29,738 nucleotides of DNA from an uncultured Lachnospiraceae bacterium (GTDB taxonomy: Bacteria; Bacillota; Clostridia; Lachnospirales; Lachnospiraceae). The position numbers were made by a program, and so were the translations under genes. Under the pieces are notes generated by a model that made no database searches, was not told the origin of the DNA, and worked only from the letters and a program-made list of their open reading frames with translations. The stretch spans positions 1 through 29,738 of the forward strand of contig CAJTOR010000047.1 in the NCBI GenBank assembly GCA_910577675.1, read 5' to 3'. Positions 14,703 through 23,207 of this stretch are shown here, piece after piece (positions within the stretch are counted from its first letter, which is position 1; each line of letters begins with the position of its first letter).

Positions 14703-15713
14703 ATGGAAGAATCTGGAAAAAAAGAGAAACAAACTATTTTGAGCGGCATCCAGCCGACGGGCGTTTTTACATTGGGCAATTATATCGGGGCGATAAGAAA
14801 CTGGGGAAAGATGCAGGAGGAATATGACTGTGCTTATTTTGTTGCCGATTTGCATTCCCTGACCGTCCGTCAAGACCCTGCGGCGCTGCGCAAACAGTCA
14901 CTTGATGCTTTTGCGCTGCTGCTTTCGTGCGGGATTGACCCGGAAAAGAGCCTGATTTTTATACAGAGCCATGTTCCTGCGCACGCGGAATTATCCTGGA
15001 TACTTTCCTGTTATACACAGTTCGGGGAATTGTCGCGCATGACGCAGTTTAAGGATAAATCAGCAAAACATGCAGATAATGTAAATGCGGGTCTTTTTAC
15101 TTACCCGGCGCTGATGGCGGCGGATATTCTGCTTTACCAGGCTGACCTGGTGCCTGTAGGGGCTGACCAGAAGCAGCACCTGGAGTTTACCAGGGATGTT
15201 GCAACGCGTTTTAACAATCTGTATGGCGGTGCTTTCAAGATTCCGGAACCTTATATATCGCAGACCGGTGCAAAGATAATGTCGCTCCAGGAGCCGACAA
15301 AAAAAATGTCGAAATCGGACGAAAATAAGAACGCGTTTATCACAATTCTGGATGAGCCAAACGTGATTATTAATAAATTCAAGCGCGCGGTAACGGACAG
15401 TGAGAAGGAGGTCTGCTTCCGCGAGGGCAAGGATGGGATTAACAACCTGATTACCATTTATTCGATTCTTACGGGGAAAACCGTCGCGCAGGTTGAGCAG
15501 GAGTTTGCCGGGAAGGGATATGGCGACTTTAAGCTGGCGGTCGGTGAGGTTGTTGCTGACAAATTAGCCCCTGTCAGGGAAAATTTTAAGCGCTACAGCG
15601 CGGATCGGGCATACCTTGAACAGGTTTACAGAGCCGGTGCGGATCGGGCAGCGGCAATTTCAGCAAGGACACTGGCAAAGGTGAAGAAAAAGGTTGGCCT
15701 GGCAGCTAGATAA
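14703..15713 (+). CDS. trpS: tryptophanyl-tRNA synthetase
   Basis: A 336-aa class I synthetase that charges tRNA-Trp with tryptophan in the cytoplasm. The HIGH-like signature is TGVFTLGN (residues 19-26) and the KMSKS loop is at 201-205. YQADLVPVGADQKQHLE is the typical tryptophan- and ATP-site segment. ATG 14703 has AGAGGAGGA 5-7 nt upstream and gives the normal family length. The gene has its own consensus promoter and is separated from pth by about 300 bp of repeat remnants, so it may be a single-gene transcript. The C-terminus is complete, ending in the usual basic helix. Confidence 0.97.
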   Translation: MEESGKKEKQTILSGIQPTGVFTLGNYIGAIRNWGKMQEEYDCAYFVADLHSLTVRQDPAALRKQSLDAFALLLSCGIDPEKSLIFIQSHVPAHAELSWILSCYTQFGELSRMTQFKDKSAKHADNVNAGLFTYPALMAADILLYQADLVPVGADQKQHLEFTRDVATRFNNLYGGAFKIPEPYISQTGAKIMSLQEPTKKMSKSDENKNAFITILDEPNVIINKFKRAVTDSEKEVCFREGKDGINNLITIYSILTGKTVAQVEQEFAGKGYGDFKLAVGEVVADKLAPVRENFKRYSADRAYLEQVYRAGADRAAAISARTLAKVKKKVGLAAR

Positions 15714-15740
15714 GAATTGGAAAATACTTTAACCTGTCAA

Positions 15741-15805
15741 TTGTCAAGTGGGGATAAGCACCATCTGACGAGCTGCGATAGCGGCATAGGGGTATAATTT
15801 CCCTT
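15741..15805 (-). repeat. dispersed hairpin repeat, copy E (short form)
   Basis: The reverse complement carries GGGAAATTATACCCCTATGC and CGCAGCTCGTCAGATGG, then a CTTATC loop and CCACTTGAC. The 3' tail seen in copies A-D is missing. The copy is bracketed by the short inverted words CCTGTCAA (15733-15740) and TTGACAGG (15804-15811). Confidence 0.65.
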
Positions 15806-15835
15806 GACAGGGAAGCGGAATTACCAAATGCGCCG

Positions 15836-15925
15836 TAAAGCCCCTAGCTTTAGCTATGGGGATATAAGGCGTGCCGCTTACGAACGGAATAAACCGCAGG
15901 GTTCCCATGGGGATTCTGCGGTAAT
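15836..15925 (-). mobile_element. possible IS200/IS605-family end remnant (PATE-like)
   Basis: AGCCCCTAGCTTTAGCTATGGGG forms a stem with a CTTTAG centre, the form I know from subterminal hairpins of IS200/IS605 elements. A second stem, CCGCAG..CTGCGG around TCCCATGGGGA, lies at about 15896-15923. Read leftward, the order stem, spacer with GGCACGCC, CTTTAG-type stem resembles the 3' end of a tnpB transcript. No tnpA or tnpB frame remains. The match is from memory of the motif, not a search. Confidence 0.45.
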
Positions 15926-16011
15926 TGTGCGTACAAAAAATTATGGCAGTCCGGTGCATCACAGTGATAAACTGCTGCCGGGCGGATGCCGCGTAAATGA
16001 GAGGATATTTT

Positions 16012-16581
16012 ATGAAAATCATTATTGGCCTCGGGAACCCGACGAGGGAATACCAGGCGACCAGGCATAATATCGGGTTTGATGCGGTTACAAGGCTCTG
16101 CGACGATTACAATATAAGACTGGATTCAAAAGAGCACAAAGCGTTGTGCGGCAGGGGTTATATTGGCGGGGAGAAGGTAATTCTTGCCCAGCCGCAGACT
16201 TATATGAATCTGAGCGGGGAGAGCGTGCGCAGCCTGGTGGATTATTACAAACTTGATTGTGAAGATATTATTGTGATCTGTGATGATATCAATCTTGATG
16301 TGGGGCAGCTCCGCGTGCGGAAAAAGGGCAGTGCGGGCGGACACAATGGTATAAAAAATATTATAGCTCAGCTTAAAACGGAGGAGTTTACCCGCATCCG
16401 TATCGGGGTTGGCGAAAAGCCCGAGAATTGGGATCTTGCCGACTATGTGCTGGGACGTTTTAGCAGGGAGGAAGAACCTGTAATGCGCGAGGCATTGCAG
16501 CGGACTTCGAAAGCCTGCGAGTGCATTATCACCGAAGGTATCGAAGCCGCAATGAACCAATATAATCGCAGGCGGAACTAA
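16012..16581 (+). CDS. pth: peptidyl-tRNA hydrolase
   Basis: A 190-aa bacterial-type Pth, which frees tRNA from peptidyl-tRNAs dropped by stalled ribosomes. Visible signatures are GLGNPTREYQATRHNIGF, with N9 and catalytic H19, then QPQTYMNLSGESV, and the DDINLDVGQLRVRKKGSAGGHNG block containing the catalytic Asp. The length is normal. ATG 16012 follows AGAGGA at 8 nt; an ATG at 15997 lacks a site. The stop codon lies inside the left copy of a 13-bp direct repeat that flanks a small insertion before mfd. The pth-mfd order is common in Bacillota. Confidence 0.97.
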   Translation: MKIIIGLGNPTREYQATRHNIGFDAVTRLCDDYNIRLDSKEHKALCGRGYIGGEKVILAQPQTYMNLSGESVRSLVDYYKLDCEDIIVICDDINLDVGQLRVRKKGSAGGHNGIKNIIAQLKTEEFTRIRIGVGEKPENWDLADYVLGRFSREEEPVMREALQRTSKACECIITEGIEAAMNQYNRRRN

Positions 16582-16687
16582 AAACAGCAATTCCCCGAAC
16601 AGTGCCCATCAGGAATTCTGGGAGCAGGGCGGACAGAACTCCTGATGAGGGAGAGAGGTACTGGAAGGGGAATTGCGGAACTAAAAA
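16572..16687. mobile_element. MITE-like insertion flanked by 13-bp direct repeats
   Basis: GCGGAACTAAAAA occurs at 16572-16584 and again at 16675-16687. Between them is a 90-bp segment with nested inverted repeats. The outer arms are 16587-16596 (GCAATTCCCC) and 16667-16676 (GGGGAATTGC). The inner arms are 16607-16620 and 16634-16647 (CATCAGGAATTCTG against CAGAACTCCTGATG, one mismatch). It has no coding capacity. The left direct repeat contains the pth stop codon; the right one lies just before the mfd ribosome site. Confidence 0.55.
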
Positions 16688-16698
16688 TAGGAGGCAGG

Positions 16699-19600
16699 AT
16701 GCAGACATTTTATCAGCCGCTGTACGGCTATGGGGAATTCAAAGAATTGCAGGACGCAGTCAAAAAGAAAAAGCTGCCGGTGCAGGTAACAGGCTGTATC
16801 GATTCGCAAAAATGCCATCTGATCTTCGCTGCCTCGCAGGAAATAAAAAAACGTTTAATTATCACATATAACGACCTGCGCGCAAAAGAAATATACGAGG
16901 ACTGTAAACTCTATGACAGGGAAACATACCTGTACCCGGCAAAAGACGTGATATTCTTCTCCGCCGATATCCGGGGGAATGCCATTGTTGGGGAGAGAAT
17001 CCGGATACTGCGCCGGCTGATGGAAGGGGAACCCATAACAGTGGTCGCAACCATCGATGGCGGGATGGATAAAGTGCTGCCCCTCGACTATCTGAAAGAA
17101 AACTGCATACGGATTCGGAGTGCGGATACAGTCAATATATCGGAACTGGAAGCAAAACTTGTCCAGATGGGGTATGAGAGGCAGATACAGGTGGAGGCGG
17201 CGGGTGAATTTGCAGTGCGCGGCGGAATTATCGATATCTTCCCGCTAACCGAGGAAGCGCCGGTGCGCGTTGAACTTTGGGGGGATGAGGTTGACTCCAT
17301 CCGCTCCTTCGACTCGGCAAGCCAGCGCTCAATCGAAAACCTTGAGGAAATCAGGATATATCCGGCTTCCGAATTTGTACTTGAGCAGGCAGTAAAAGAA
17401 AAAGGGCTCGCTGCACTTGAGGCGGAATTAAAAGAATTTGCAGCAAAACTCAGGGCGGAGCGCAAAAATGAAGAAGCCGCGCGCATTGGGAAGGCGGTCG
17501 CAGAATTTAAAGAAAACCTTGAATACTGTCAGGGAAGCGTGGGGCTTGACAGCTATGTAAACTACTTTTTCACGAAAACGGTTTCGTTCTTTGACTATTT
17601 TTGTGATGGCGAGTCAGCAATATTCCTGGATGAACCAGCGCGCATTATGGAGAAGGGTCAAACCGTTATGACGGAGTTTTCCGAGAGCATGACGGGGCGC
17701 ATTGAAAAGGGATATATCCTGCCGGGACAGATGGATGTGATTTTTGATTACCGCGCGCTGCTTGCAGGCATAATGGGCGCGAACACGATTCTTCTCTCAA
17801 TGTTAGAAACAAAATTTGAAAAACTTCCGGTTCTTGCGCGCTACAGCCTCACTGTGAAATCGGTAAACCCGTACAATAACAATTTTGAATTGCTGGTAAA
17901 AGACCTGAAAACATGGAAGAAAAACGGCTGCCGTGTGATCCTGCTTTCCGGTTCGCGCACAAGGGCGGAGCGCCTGGCAGAGGACTTGCGCGACCATGGA
18001 CTTGTTGCATTCTTTAGTGAAGACCGCAACCGCCTGGTACAGAACGGCGAAATAATGGTAACACAGGGCAATGTGCACCGGGGTTTTGAGTATCCGATGA
18101 TAAAATTTGTAATGATATCGGAGAGCGATATCTTCGGCACTGCCAAAAAAACAAAAAAGAAGAAAGTCAAGGCTTACGAGGGCAGCAAAATCTCAAGTTT
18201 TTCCGACCTGAATATCGGGGATTATGTTGTGCATGAAAACCATGGGCTCGGCATATACCGGGGAATTGAGAAGCTGACGGTGGACAAGGTAACAAAGGAT
18301 TATATCAAGATTGAGTACGCGGGCGGTGGGACTCTCTACATCCTTGCAACGGGTCTTGACATAATCCAGAAATATGCCGGTGCAGGCGCGCGCAAACCTA
18401 AGCTTAACAAACTAGGTTCCACCGAGTGGAAAACAACGAAAGCTCGAGTGCGCGGTGCGGTGAAGGATATTGCGCAGGAACTTGTAAGACTGTACGCCCT
18501 GCGCCAATCGAAAAAGGGATTTGCATTCTCGCCGGATGACACCTGGCAGAAAGAATTCGAGGAACTCTTCCCATACGAGGAAACAAACGACCAGCTCCGC
18601 GCAATCGAGGAAACAAAGCGCGATATGGAGAGTGCCAGGATAATGGACCGTCTGGTCTGCGGGGATGTCGGCTATGGGAAAACGGAAATTGCCATCCGCG
18701 CAGCCTTCAAGGCGGTGCTCGACAAAAAACAGGTTGTATTCCTGGTTCCGACCACCATCCTGGCACAGCAGCATTACAACACCTTTATGCAGCGCATGAA
18801 GGATTATGCGGTGAATGTGGAGATGCTGTCGCGTTTCCGCACCCCGGCGGAACAAAAAAGAGTCCTGGCGGGCATGGAAAAAGGGGATGTCGATATTCTG
18901 ATCGGGACGCACCGCGTTCTCTCGAAGGATATCAAGTATAAGGATCTGGGGCTTTTGATTATCGATGAGGAGCAGCGTTTTGGCGTGGCACATAAGGAAA
19001 AACTAAAGCAGGTCAAAGGGGAGGTGGATGTGCTGACACTGACGGCGACACCAATCCCGCGCACACTGCATATGAGCCTTGCCGGCATAAGGGATATGAG
19101 TGTACTTGAGGAACCGCCGGTTGACCGCATGCCAATCCAGACATTTGTACTGGAGCATAACGACGAGATGATTCGAGAAGCAATCAACCGTGAGTTGGCG
19201 CGCGGGGGGCAGGTATATTATGTGTATAACCGCGTCAACGGGATCGATGAGATAGCCTTGCAGGTGCAGCGGTTGGTACCGGAAGCAAACGTGGCGTTCG
19301 CACACGGGCAGATGAGCGAGCGGCAGCTTGAAAAAATAATGTTCAAGTTTGTTAATGGGGAAGTGGATGTGTTGATTTCCACAACCATTATTGAAACGGG
19401 TCTGGATATTTCTAATGTCAATACCATAATAATAGATGACGCGGACAGGCTTGGGCTGTCCCAGCTCTACCAGCTGCGCGGGCGCGTCGGGCGCTCAAAC
19501 CGCACGGCATATGCGTTTTTGATGTACAAGCGGGACAAAATGCTAAAGGAAGTCGCGGAAAAACGCCTGCAGGCAATCCGCGAATTCACGGAACTTGGCT

Positions 19601-20244
19601 CCGGGTTTAAGATAGCGATGCGCGACCTTGAAATCAGGGGAGCCGGCAATCTTTTGGGCGCGGAGCAGAGCGGGCATATGGAAGCGGTCGGGTACGATTT
19701 ATATTGTAAAATGCTGAATGAGGCGGTTAAGGGGTTGAAGGATGGCGGGGAGGAAGAGGCGGAGAATTTTGAAACTTCTGTTGAGTTGCCGCTCAATGCA
19801 TATATCCCCGCAACCTATATAAAAAACGAACTTCAGAAACTCGATATGTATAAGCGTGTTGCGGGAATTGAAACCCTTGAAGAACTGGAAGATTTGCAGG
19901 AGGAATTTATCGACCGTTTCGGGGAGCCGCCAAAGCCTGTATTAAACCTTTTGCAGGTAGCACTTTTAAAAGCGCAGGCTCATGCGGTGTACCTTGTAGG
20001 GATTGAGCAGAAGGGCGATACTCTCTGGCTCACGCCGTATGCGCGGGCAAAATACCATGTTGAGCGGATTCCACAGCTGTTGAAACTGCATTCTCCGCTG
20101 TTGGACTTTAAGAAAAATGCGCTGGTATTTGAATACAGACTGCCGGACACAGGGCGCAGAAACGCTGCATATACCGTACACGACGGGGAACAGGCACTTG
20201 CGGAGGCAAAAAAACTGGTGGAAAGTTTTCGGATTCTGCTTTGA
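16699..20244 (+). CDS. mfd: transcription-repair coupling factor
   Basis: A 1181-aa Mfd, the normal length. It removes stalled RNA polymerase from damaged DNA and recruits UvrA. The N-terminal UvrB-like region spans about 1-330. The RNA-polymerase-interacting CarD-like domain is near 500 (LNIGDYVVHENHGLGIYRG). The ATPase motor has Walker A GDVGYGKTE near 655, DEEQ near 756, TATPIPRTL, and motif VI LRGRVGRSNRTAY near 926. The TRCF C-terminal domain follows. ATG 16699 follows TAGGAGG; the frame reaches back to 16645 through the MITE-like insertion, which should not be coding. The next gene starts 45 bp downstream, so they are likely co-transcribed. Confidence 0.98.
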   Translation: MQTFYQPLYGYGEFKELQDAVKKKKLPVQVTGCIDSQKCHLIFAASQEIKKRLIITYNDLRAKEIYEDCKLYDRETYLYPAKDVIFFSADIRGNAIVGERIRILRRLMEGEPITVVATIDGGMDKVLPLDYLKENCIRIRSADTVNISELEAKLVQMGYERQIQVEAAGEFAVRGGIIDIFPLTEEAPVRVELWGDEVDSIRSFDSASQRSIENLEEIRIYPASEFVLEQAVKEKGLAALEAELKEFAAKLRAERKNEEAARIGKAVAEFKENLEYCQGSVGLDSYVNYFFTKTVSFFDYFCDGESAIFLDEPARIMEKGQTVMTEFSESMTGRIEKGYILPGQMDVIFDYRALLAGIMGANTILLSMLETKFEKLPVLARYSLTVKSVNPYNNNFELLVKDLKTWKKNGCRVILLSGSRTRAERLAEDLRDHGLVAFFSEDRNRLVQNGEIMVTQGNVHRGFEYPMIKFVMISESDIFGTAKKTKKKKVKAYEGSKISSFSDLNIGDYVVHENHGLGIYRGIEKLTVDKVTKDYIKIEYAGGGTLYILATGLDIIQKYAGAGARKPKLNKLGSTEWKTTKARVRGAVKDIAQELVRLYALRQSKKGFAFSPDDTWQKEFEELFPYEETNDQLRAIEETKRDMESARIMDRLVCGDVGYGKTEIAIRAAFKAVLDKKQVVFLVPTTILAQQHYNTFMQRMKDYAVNVEMLSRFRTPAEQKRVLAGMEKGDVDILIGTHRVLSKDIKYKDLGLLIIDEEQRFGVAHKEKLKQVKGEVDVLTLTATPIPRTLHMSLAGIRDMSVLEEPPVDRMPIQTFVLEHNDEMIREAINRELARGGQVYYVYNRVNGIDEIALQVQRLVPEANVAFAHGQMSERQLEKIMFKFVNGEVDVLISTTIIETGLDISNVNTIIIDDADRLGLSQLYQLRGRVGRSNRTAYAFLMYKRDKMLKEVAEKRLQAIREFTELGSGFKIAMRDLEIRGAGNLLGAEQSGHMEAVGYDLYCKMLNEAVKGLKDGGEEEAENFETSVELPLNAYIPATYIKNELQKLDMYKRVAGIETLEELEDLQEEFIDRFGEPPKPVLNLLQVALLKAQAHAVYLVGIEQKGDTLWLTPYARAKYHVERIPQLLKLHSPLLDFKKNALVFEYRLPDTGRRNAAYTVHDGEQALAEAKKLVESFRILL

Positions 20245-20289
20245 TCTTTATGACAGGTAAACGGGAAGGACAGAAAGTGAGGGGAGCTC

Positions 20290-21429
20290 ATGGGAAAAAA
20301 ATCGGTTAAGTTTGCGCGGTTGTGCCATTGGAGGCGGGAAATCCACAGCTTTTTGGGCAGGAGGGCACTTTTTCTCCTCGTGGCAGGGGGGCTGTCCATT
20401 TCCTGCCTTGCAGGCTGTGAGAAATTAACGCCCGACCTTGAGATGGAAACAGGCATTACGCCGACCCCATATCCGACGGGCATCACGCAGAAGGCAGCGG
20501 ATGAGATGGATCAGGAAGAGCGCTTTGCCCAGACACTTTTGCGTATCGGGAACCTTGAAGTCAGCTATGGCGAGGTGGTTTTGTACATGCAGTCAACAAA
20601 AGAAGAAGTCGAAACTCTCTACGGCAAGGAAGTCTGGGACTATGTGCTTAATGATGAGGGGACAACCTACGCACAGATGTTGAAAGAGAAACTCTTAAAG
20701 CAGATCACATATACAAAACTGGTCTGTTCGCAGGCAGACCGCCTTGGCATTGCGCTTACAGAGGATGAACGGATGAATGTCGATGAGTATACGGATAACT
20801 ATCTGGCAAATTTTTCCAGAACAGAACTGGAATATTATGGGATAACCCGCGATCTGGTGTGGGGGATTTATGCGGATAATTTATTGGCGACCAAGATTTA
20901 TGAAAGCCTGACGCTTAATATCAACACCGATGTATCGGATGAGGAGGCGCGGCATCCGGTATTGTGGTATGTATTTGTTGCCAAATATGCCCTGGCGGAG
21001 GACGGTTCACATGTGCCGCTCGATGAGGAGGGGCTTTTAAATGTGCGGGAGCGCGCGGAAAGGCTTGCCGGGGAGGCGAAGGAAACCGCGGATTTTTACG
21101 GCTTTGCACGGGAAAATACGGATGATACGGACGAGATTGAAATTGTGATCGGGCGCGGGGAAATGTACGAGGAACTCGAAAAAATTGCATTTGGTTTGCA
21201 GCAGGGGGAAACGAGCGGGCTGATTGAAACGGAGGACGGATATTTTATCCTTCACTGTGCAAACTATATGGATGAGGATGCGACCGACCAGGCAAAAACA
21301 GCGATAATAACAAAACGCCAGGAAAATGCATTTTCGGACAGTTACTCCGCCTGGGAGAAAGAAACAAGTGTCTGGGTTGATACCGTATTGTGGAATGCGA
21401 TAGATATAACGGGGGAGAAATGCGAGTAG
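20290..21429 (+). CDS. SurA/PrsA-like foldase lipoprotein
   Basis: A 379-aa protein with a long basic N-terminus, a hydrophobic stretch ALFLLVAGGLSISCLAGC and a lipobox (LAGC) with lipidated Cys at about residue 43. The mature part has a SurA_N-type helical chaperone region (about 70-210) and a parvulin-like region near 220-350. The latter is degenerate by eye: FGLQQGETSGLIETEDGYFILHC matches the end of a rotamase domain, but the usual catalytic cysteine/histidine pattern is not obvious. It should act outside the membrane in folding of exported proteins. It follows mfd by 45 bp and overlaps the next gene's region by 10 bp if the first ATG there is used. The mfd-lipoprotein pairing is common in Lachnospiraceae. 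Confidence 0.82.
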   Translation: MGKKSVKFARLCHWRREIHSFLGRRALFLLVAGGLSISCLAGCEKLTPDLEMETGITPTPYPTGITQKAADEMDQEERFAQTLLRIGNLEVSYGEVVLYMQSTKEEVETLYGKEVWDYVLNDEGTTYAQMLKEKLLKQITYTKLVCSQADRLGIALTEDERMNVDEYTDNYLANFSRTELEYYGITRDLVWGIYADNLLATKIYESLTLNINTDVSDEEARHPVLWYVFVAKYALAEDGSHVPLDEEGLLNVRERAERLAGEAKETADFYGFARENTDDTDEIEIVIGRGEMYEELEKIAFGLQQGETSGLIETEDGYFILHCANYMDEDATDQAKTAIITKRQENAFSDSYSAWEKETSVWVDTVLWNAIDITGEKCE

Positions 21430-21455
21430 AATCGGGGAGAGCCGGAGGGATAAAA

Positions 21456-22439
21456 GTGAAGAAAATTTGTTTGATTGCGACGGGTGGAACAATTGTTTCA
21501 AAAGATGGCGGCAGCGGGTTAGAGCCGGATTTAACACCGCAGGAACTGCTCTCGTATGTTCCGGAATTAAAGGAAGTTGCGGAGATTTCCGTAAGGGAGT
21601 TATTCCGTCTTGATAGCACGAATATCAATCCGGGGCACTGGATTAAAATGGCGGGATGTATTAGAGAGGAATATGAAAATTTCGATGGTTTTGTGGTAAT
21701 CCATGGGACGGATACCATGGCATACACGGCAGCAGCGCTTTCCTACCTTGTGCAGGACAGCGAAAAACCAATTATTTTGACAGGCTCGCAGAAATCCGTC
21801 TACAACCGCGATACGGATGCGCGCCGCAACTTGACCGACGCATTCTGCTACGCGGCGGACCCGCGTTCGCACGGAGTTTATATTGTCTTTGACGGGACGG
21901 CAATCTTAGGCACACACGCGCGGAAAACCCGCACACACAGCTATAATGCGTTTTCAAGTATTAATTGCCCGGCGGCGGCTGTTATGCAGGAAGGGCGCAT
22001 AATAAGATATTTTGAGCCGGAACTTTCGGGGAAGGTTAAGTTTTATGGGCAGATGAACCCGCGCGTGCTCCGCGTGCGCCCATATCCCGGAATATCAAAG
22101 GAAATCCTGACACGCACCATGGACTGTTATGATGGGCTGGTAATCGAATGTTTTGGCACAAGCGGCATTCCGGCTTATGGAGGATTCGATACGGCAGTTA
22201 GTGAGTGGGCGCGGGCGGGCAAGGCGATTGTGGCGACAACGCAGGTTCCGCACGAGGGCAGTGATATGAGTGTGTACCGCGTCGGCAAGGATCTGATGGG
22301 GCTTGGGCTTATGGAAGCCTTCGATATGACACCGGAAGCGGTGCTGGCTAAATTAATGTGGGCACTTGGAAATGCTGGTAACAGGGAGGAGCTAAAAAGA
22401 TTGTTTGCAGGCAAAGTCTGGATGGATACATTTTTCTAG
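21456..22439 (+). CDS. ansA: type I L-asparaginase
   Basis: A 327-aa asparaginase, hydrolysing asparagine to aspartate and ammonia in the cytoplasm. The first active-site threonine is T12 (ATGGTI), the second pair is T85-D86 (HGTDTMAYTA), and the lysine is probably K156 (THARKTRTHSYNAF). There is no signal peptide, which fits the cytoplasmic type. I choose GTG 21456 because GGAGGG lies 6 nt upstream and the product then begins KKICLIATGGT like other members. ATG 21420 overlaps the lipoprotein gene end by 10 bp and adds 12 residues. It is probably the last gene of the mfd transcript. Confidence 0.93.
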   Translation: MKKICLIATGGTIVSKDGGSGLEPDLTPQELLSYVPELKEVAEISVRELFRLDSTNINPGHWIKMAGCIREEYENFDGFVVIHGTDTMAYTAAALSYLVQDSEKPIILTGSQKSVYNRDTDARRNLTDAFCYAADPRSHGVYIVFDGTAILGTHARKTRTHSYNAFSSINCPAAAVMQEGRIIRYFEPELSGKVKFYGQMNPRVLRVRPYPGISKEILTRTMDCYDGLVIECFGTSGIPAYGGFDTAVSEWARAGKAIVATTQVPHEGSDMSVYRVGKDLMGLGLMEAFDMTPEAVLAKLMWALGNAGNREELKRLFAGKVWMDTFF

Positions 22440-22478
22440 CAGGGGGTTAAAGAATAAGCGTTGAATTTTATTTCCCTG

Positions 22479-22507
22479 TTGACATCGGTTTTTGTTTGTG
22501 GTATGAT
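22479..22507 (+). promoter_or_regulatory. promoter of the metal-efflux unit
   Basis: TTGACA (22479-22484), 17-bp spacer, TATGAT (22502-22507). It is followed immediately by a palindrome. Confidence 0.8.
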
Positions 22508-22513
22508 ATATCC

Positions 22514-22544
22514 AACAATTAAATGATTGTTTAAATGTTAAATG
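22514..22544 (+). promoter_or_regulatory. possible ArsR/SmtB-type metal-sensor operator
   Basis: AACAAT-TAAATG-ATTGTT (22514-22531) is a perfect inverted repeat overlapping the predicted start site, and TTAAATG is repeated three times (22519, 22531, 22538). AT-rich imperfect palindromes at this position are typical operators of ArsR/SmtB repressors of efflux ATPases. No repressor gene is in the window, so this is inference. Confidence 0.5.
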
Positions 22545-22551
22545 ATAAAAA

Positions 22552-22631
22552 CTGTCGGTTGCCGTGGTAATAATAGGAAGGATGCTGCATCCGACAGGTT
22601 TTAGACCGTGAGTGGGTCAGGGCAAACTGAA
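22552..22631 (+). ncRNA. structured leader of the metal-efflux unit, possible riboswitch
   Basis: A multi-stem layout can be drawn. TTGCC (near 22559) pairs with GGCAA (near 22622), closing a junction with hairpins GGATG-CTG-CATCC and GACC-GTGAGTG-GGTC. CTGTCGG could alternatively pair with CCGACAG and compete with the first hairpin. No Rho-independent terminator with a long T-run is seen, so control of translation would be more likely. I cannot assign it to a known class. Confidence 0.35.
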
Positions 22632-22714
22632 ATATTGATTTGTGTTTTACTTGCGGCGTGGTGACATGGAATTTAAAAGAAAGAAAAGAATGGAAAGAAA
22701 GGATGGCAGGGACA

Positions 22715-22933
22715 ATGAAGAAGAGTTACAAGATTGAGGTGGACTGTGCAGCGTGTGCGATGAAGATGGAGGAGGCAGCGAAGAAGGTTGCCGGTGTGAA
22801 GGATGCGGGGGTTGCATTTATGACACAGAAGATGAGCGTGGAATTTGATGAGGGTGCGGATGTGTCTGCCGTGATGGCGGAAGTTCGCAAACAGTGCAAA
22901 AAGGTTGAGTCGGACTGCGAAATCTTTTTGTAG
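22715..22933 (+). CDS. free HMA-domain metal-binding protein
   Basis: A 72-aa ferredoxin-like HMA domain. The metal site is C11-A-A-C14 directly after an aspartate (VDCAACAMKMEEA), followed by the usual KKVAGVKDAGVAFMTQKMSVEF strand pattern. The Asp before CxxC is a feature of Zn/Cd-type HMA domains. ATG 22715 gives a normal domain start; ATG 22703 is possible. The downstream ATPase lacks its own N-terminal HMA, so this protein probably takes that role as a separate chaperone. The two are 393 bp apart with a repeat array between them. Confidence 0.85.
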   Translation: MKKSYKIEVDCAACAMKMEEAAKKVAGVKDAGVAFMTQKMSVEFDEGADVSAVMAEVRKQCKKVESDCEIFL

Positions 22934-22950
22934 GAGGATGTTGGAGGGAA

Positions 22951-23134
22951 GGATTCTGGCAGGATCTTTACATGTCCCCGAAACCATAGGTCTATGCGGA
23001 ACTGGAAGGTGGGGAGGGGGATTCTGGAAGAATATATGCATGCCCTAAAAACCAAAACCCCAGGTCTATGTGGAACTGGAAGGTGAGGAGGGGATTTTGG
23101 CAGAATATTTGGCAAGCCCAAAAACAAATCCCCT
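22951..23134 (+). repeat. ~70-bp tandem repeat, 2.5 units
   Basis: Units start at 22951, 23019 and 23092 with GGATTCTGG, GGATTCTGG and GGATTTTGG. The first two share GGTCTATG(C/T)GGAACTGGAAGGTG near their 3' ends; the third stops after the AAAAACAAATCCCC part. Confidence 0.75.
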
Positions 23135-23207
23135 CCCGGCTGTGAAATGCCCAAAAGAGCAGCGGGCGGCTGATTAAGTAAATCAGGAGGGGGATGTGTT
23201 TTTGGGC
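23116..23207. repeat. long inverted repeat, possible terminator or mobile remnant
   Basis: GCCCAAAAACA at 23116 continuing into ATCCCC-TCC (to 23136) is mirrored at 23186-23207 (GGAGGGGGAT..TTTTTGGGC) with one base difference and one extra base. The loop is 49 nt. T-rich sequence follows the right arm, so it could terminate the HMA transcript or separate expression levels of HMA protein and ATPase. Confidence 0.6.

Larger units (their letters stand above)
15714..16011. other. 298-bp spacer made of repeat remnants
   Basis: Holds a short copy (E) of the dispersed hairpin repeat and an IS200/IS605-like end with two stems. No gene is supported. Confidence 0.55.
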
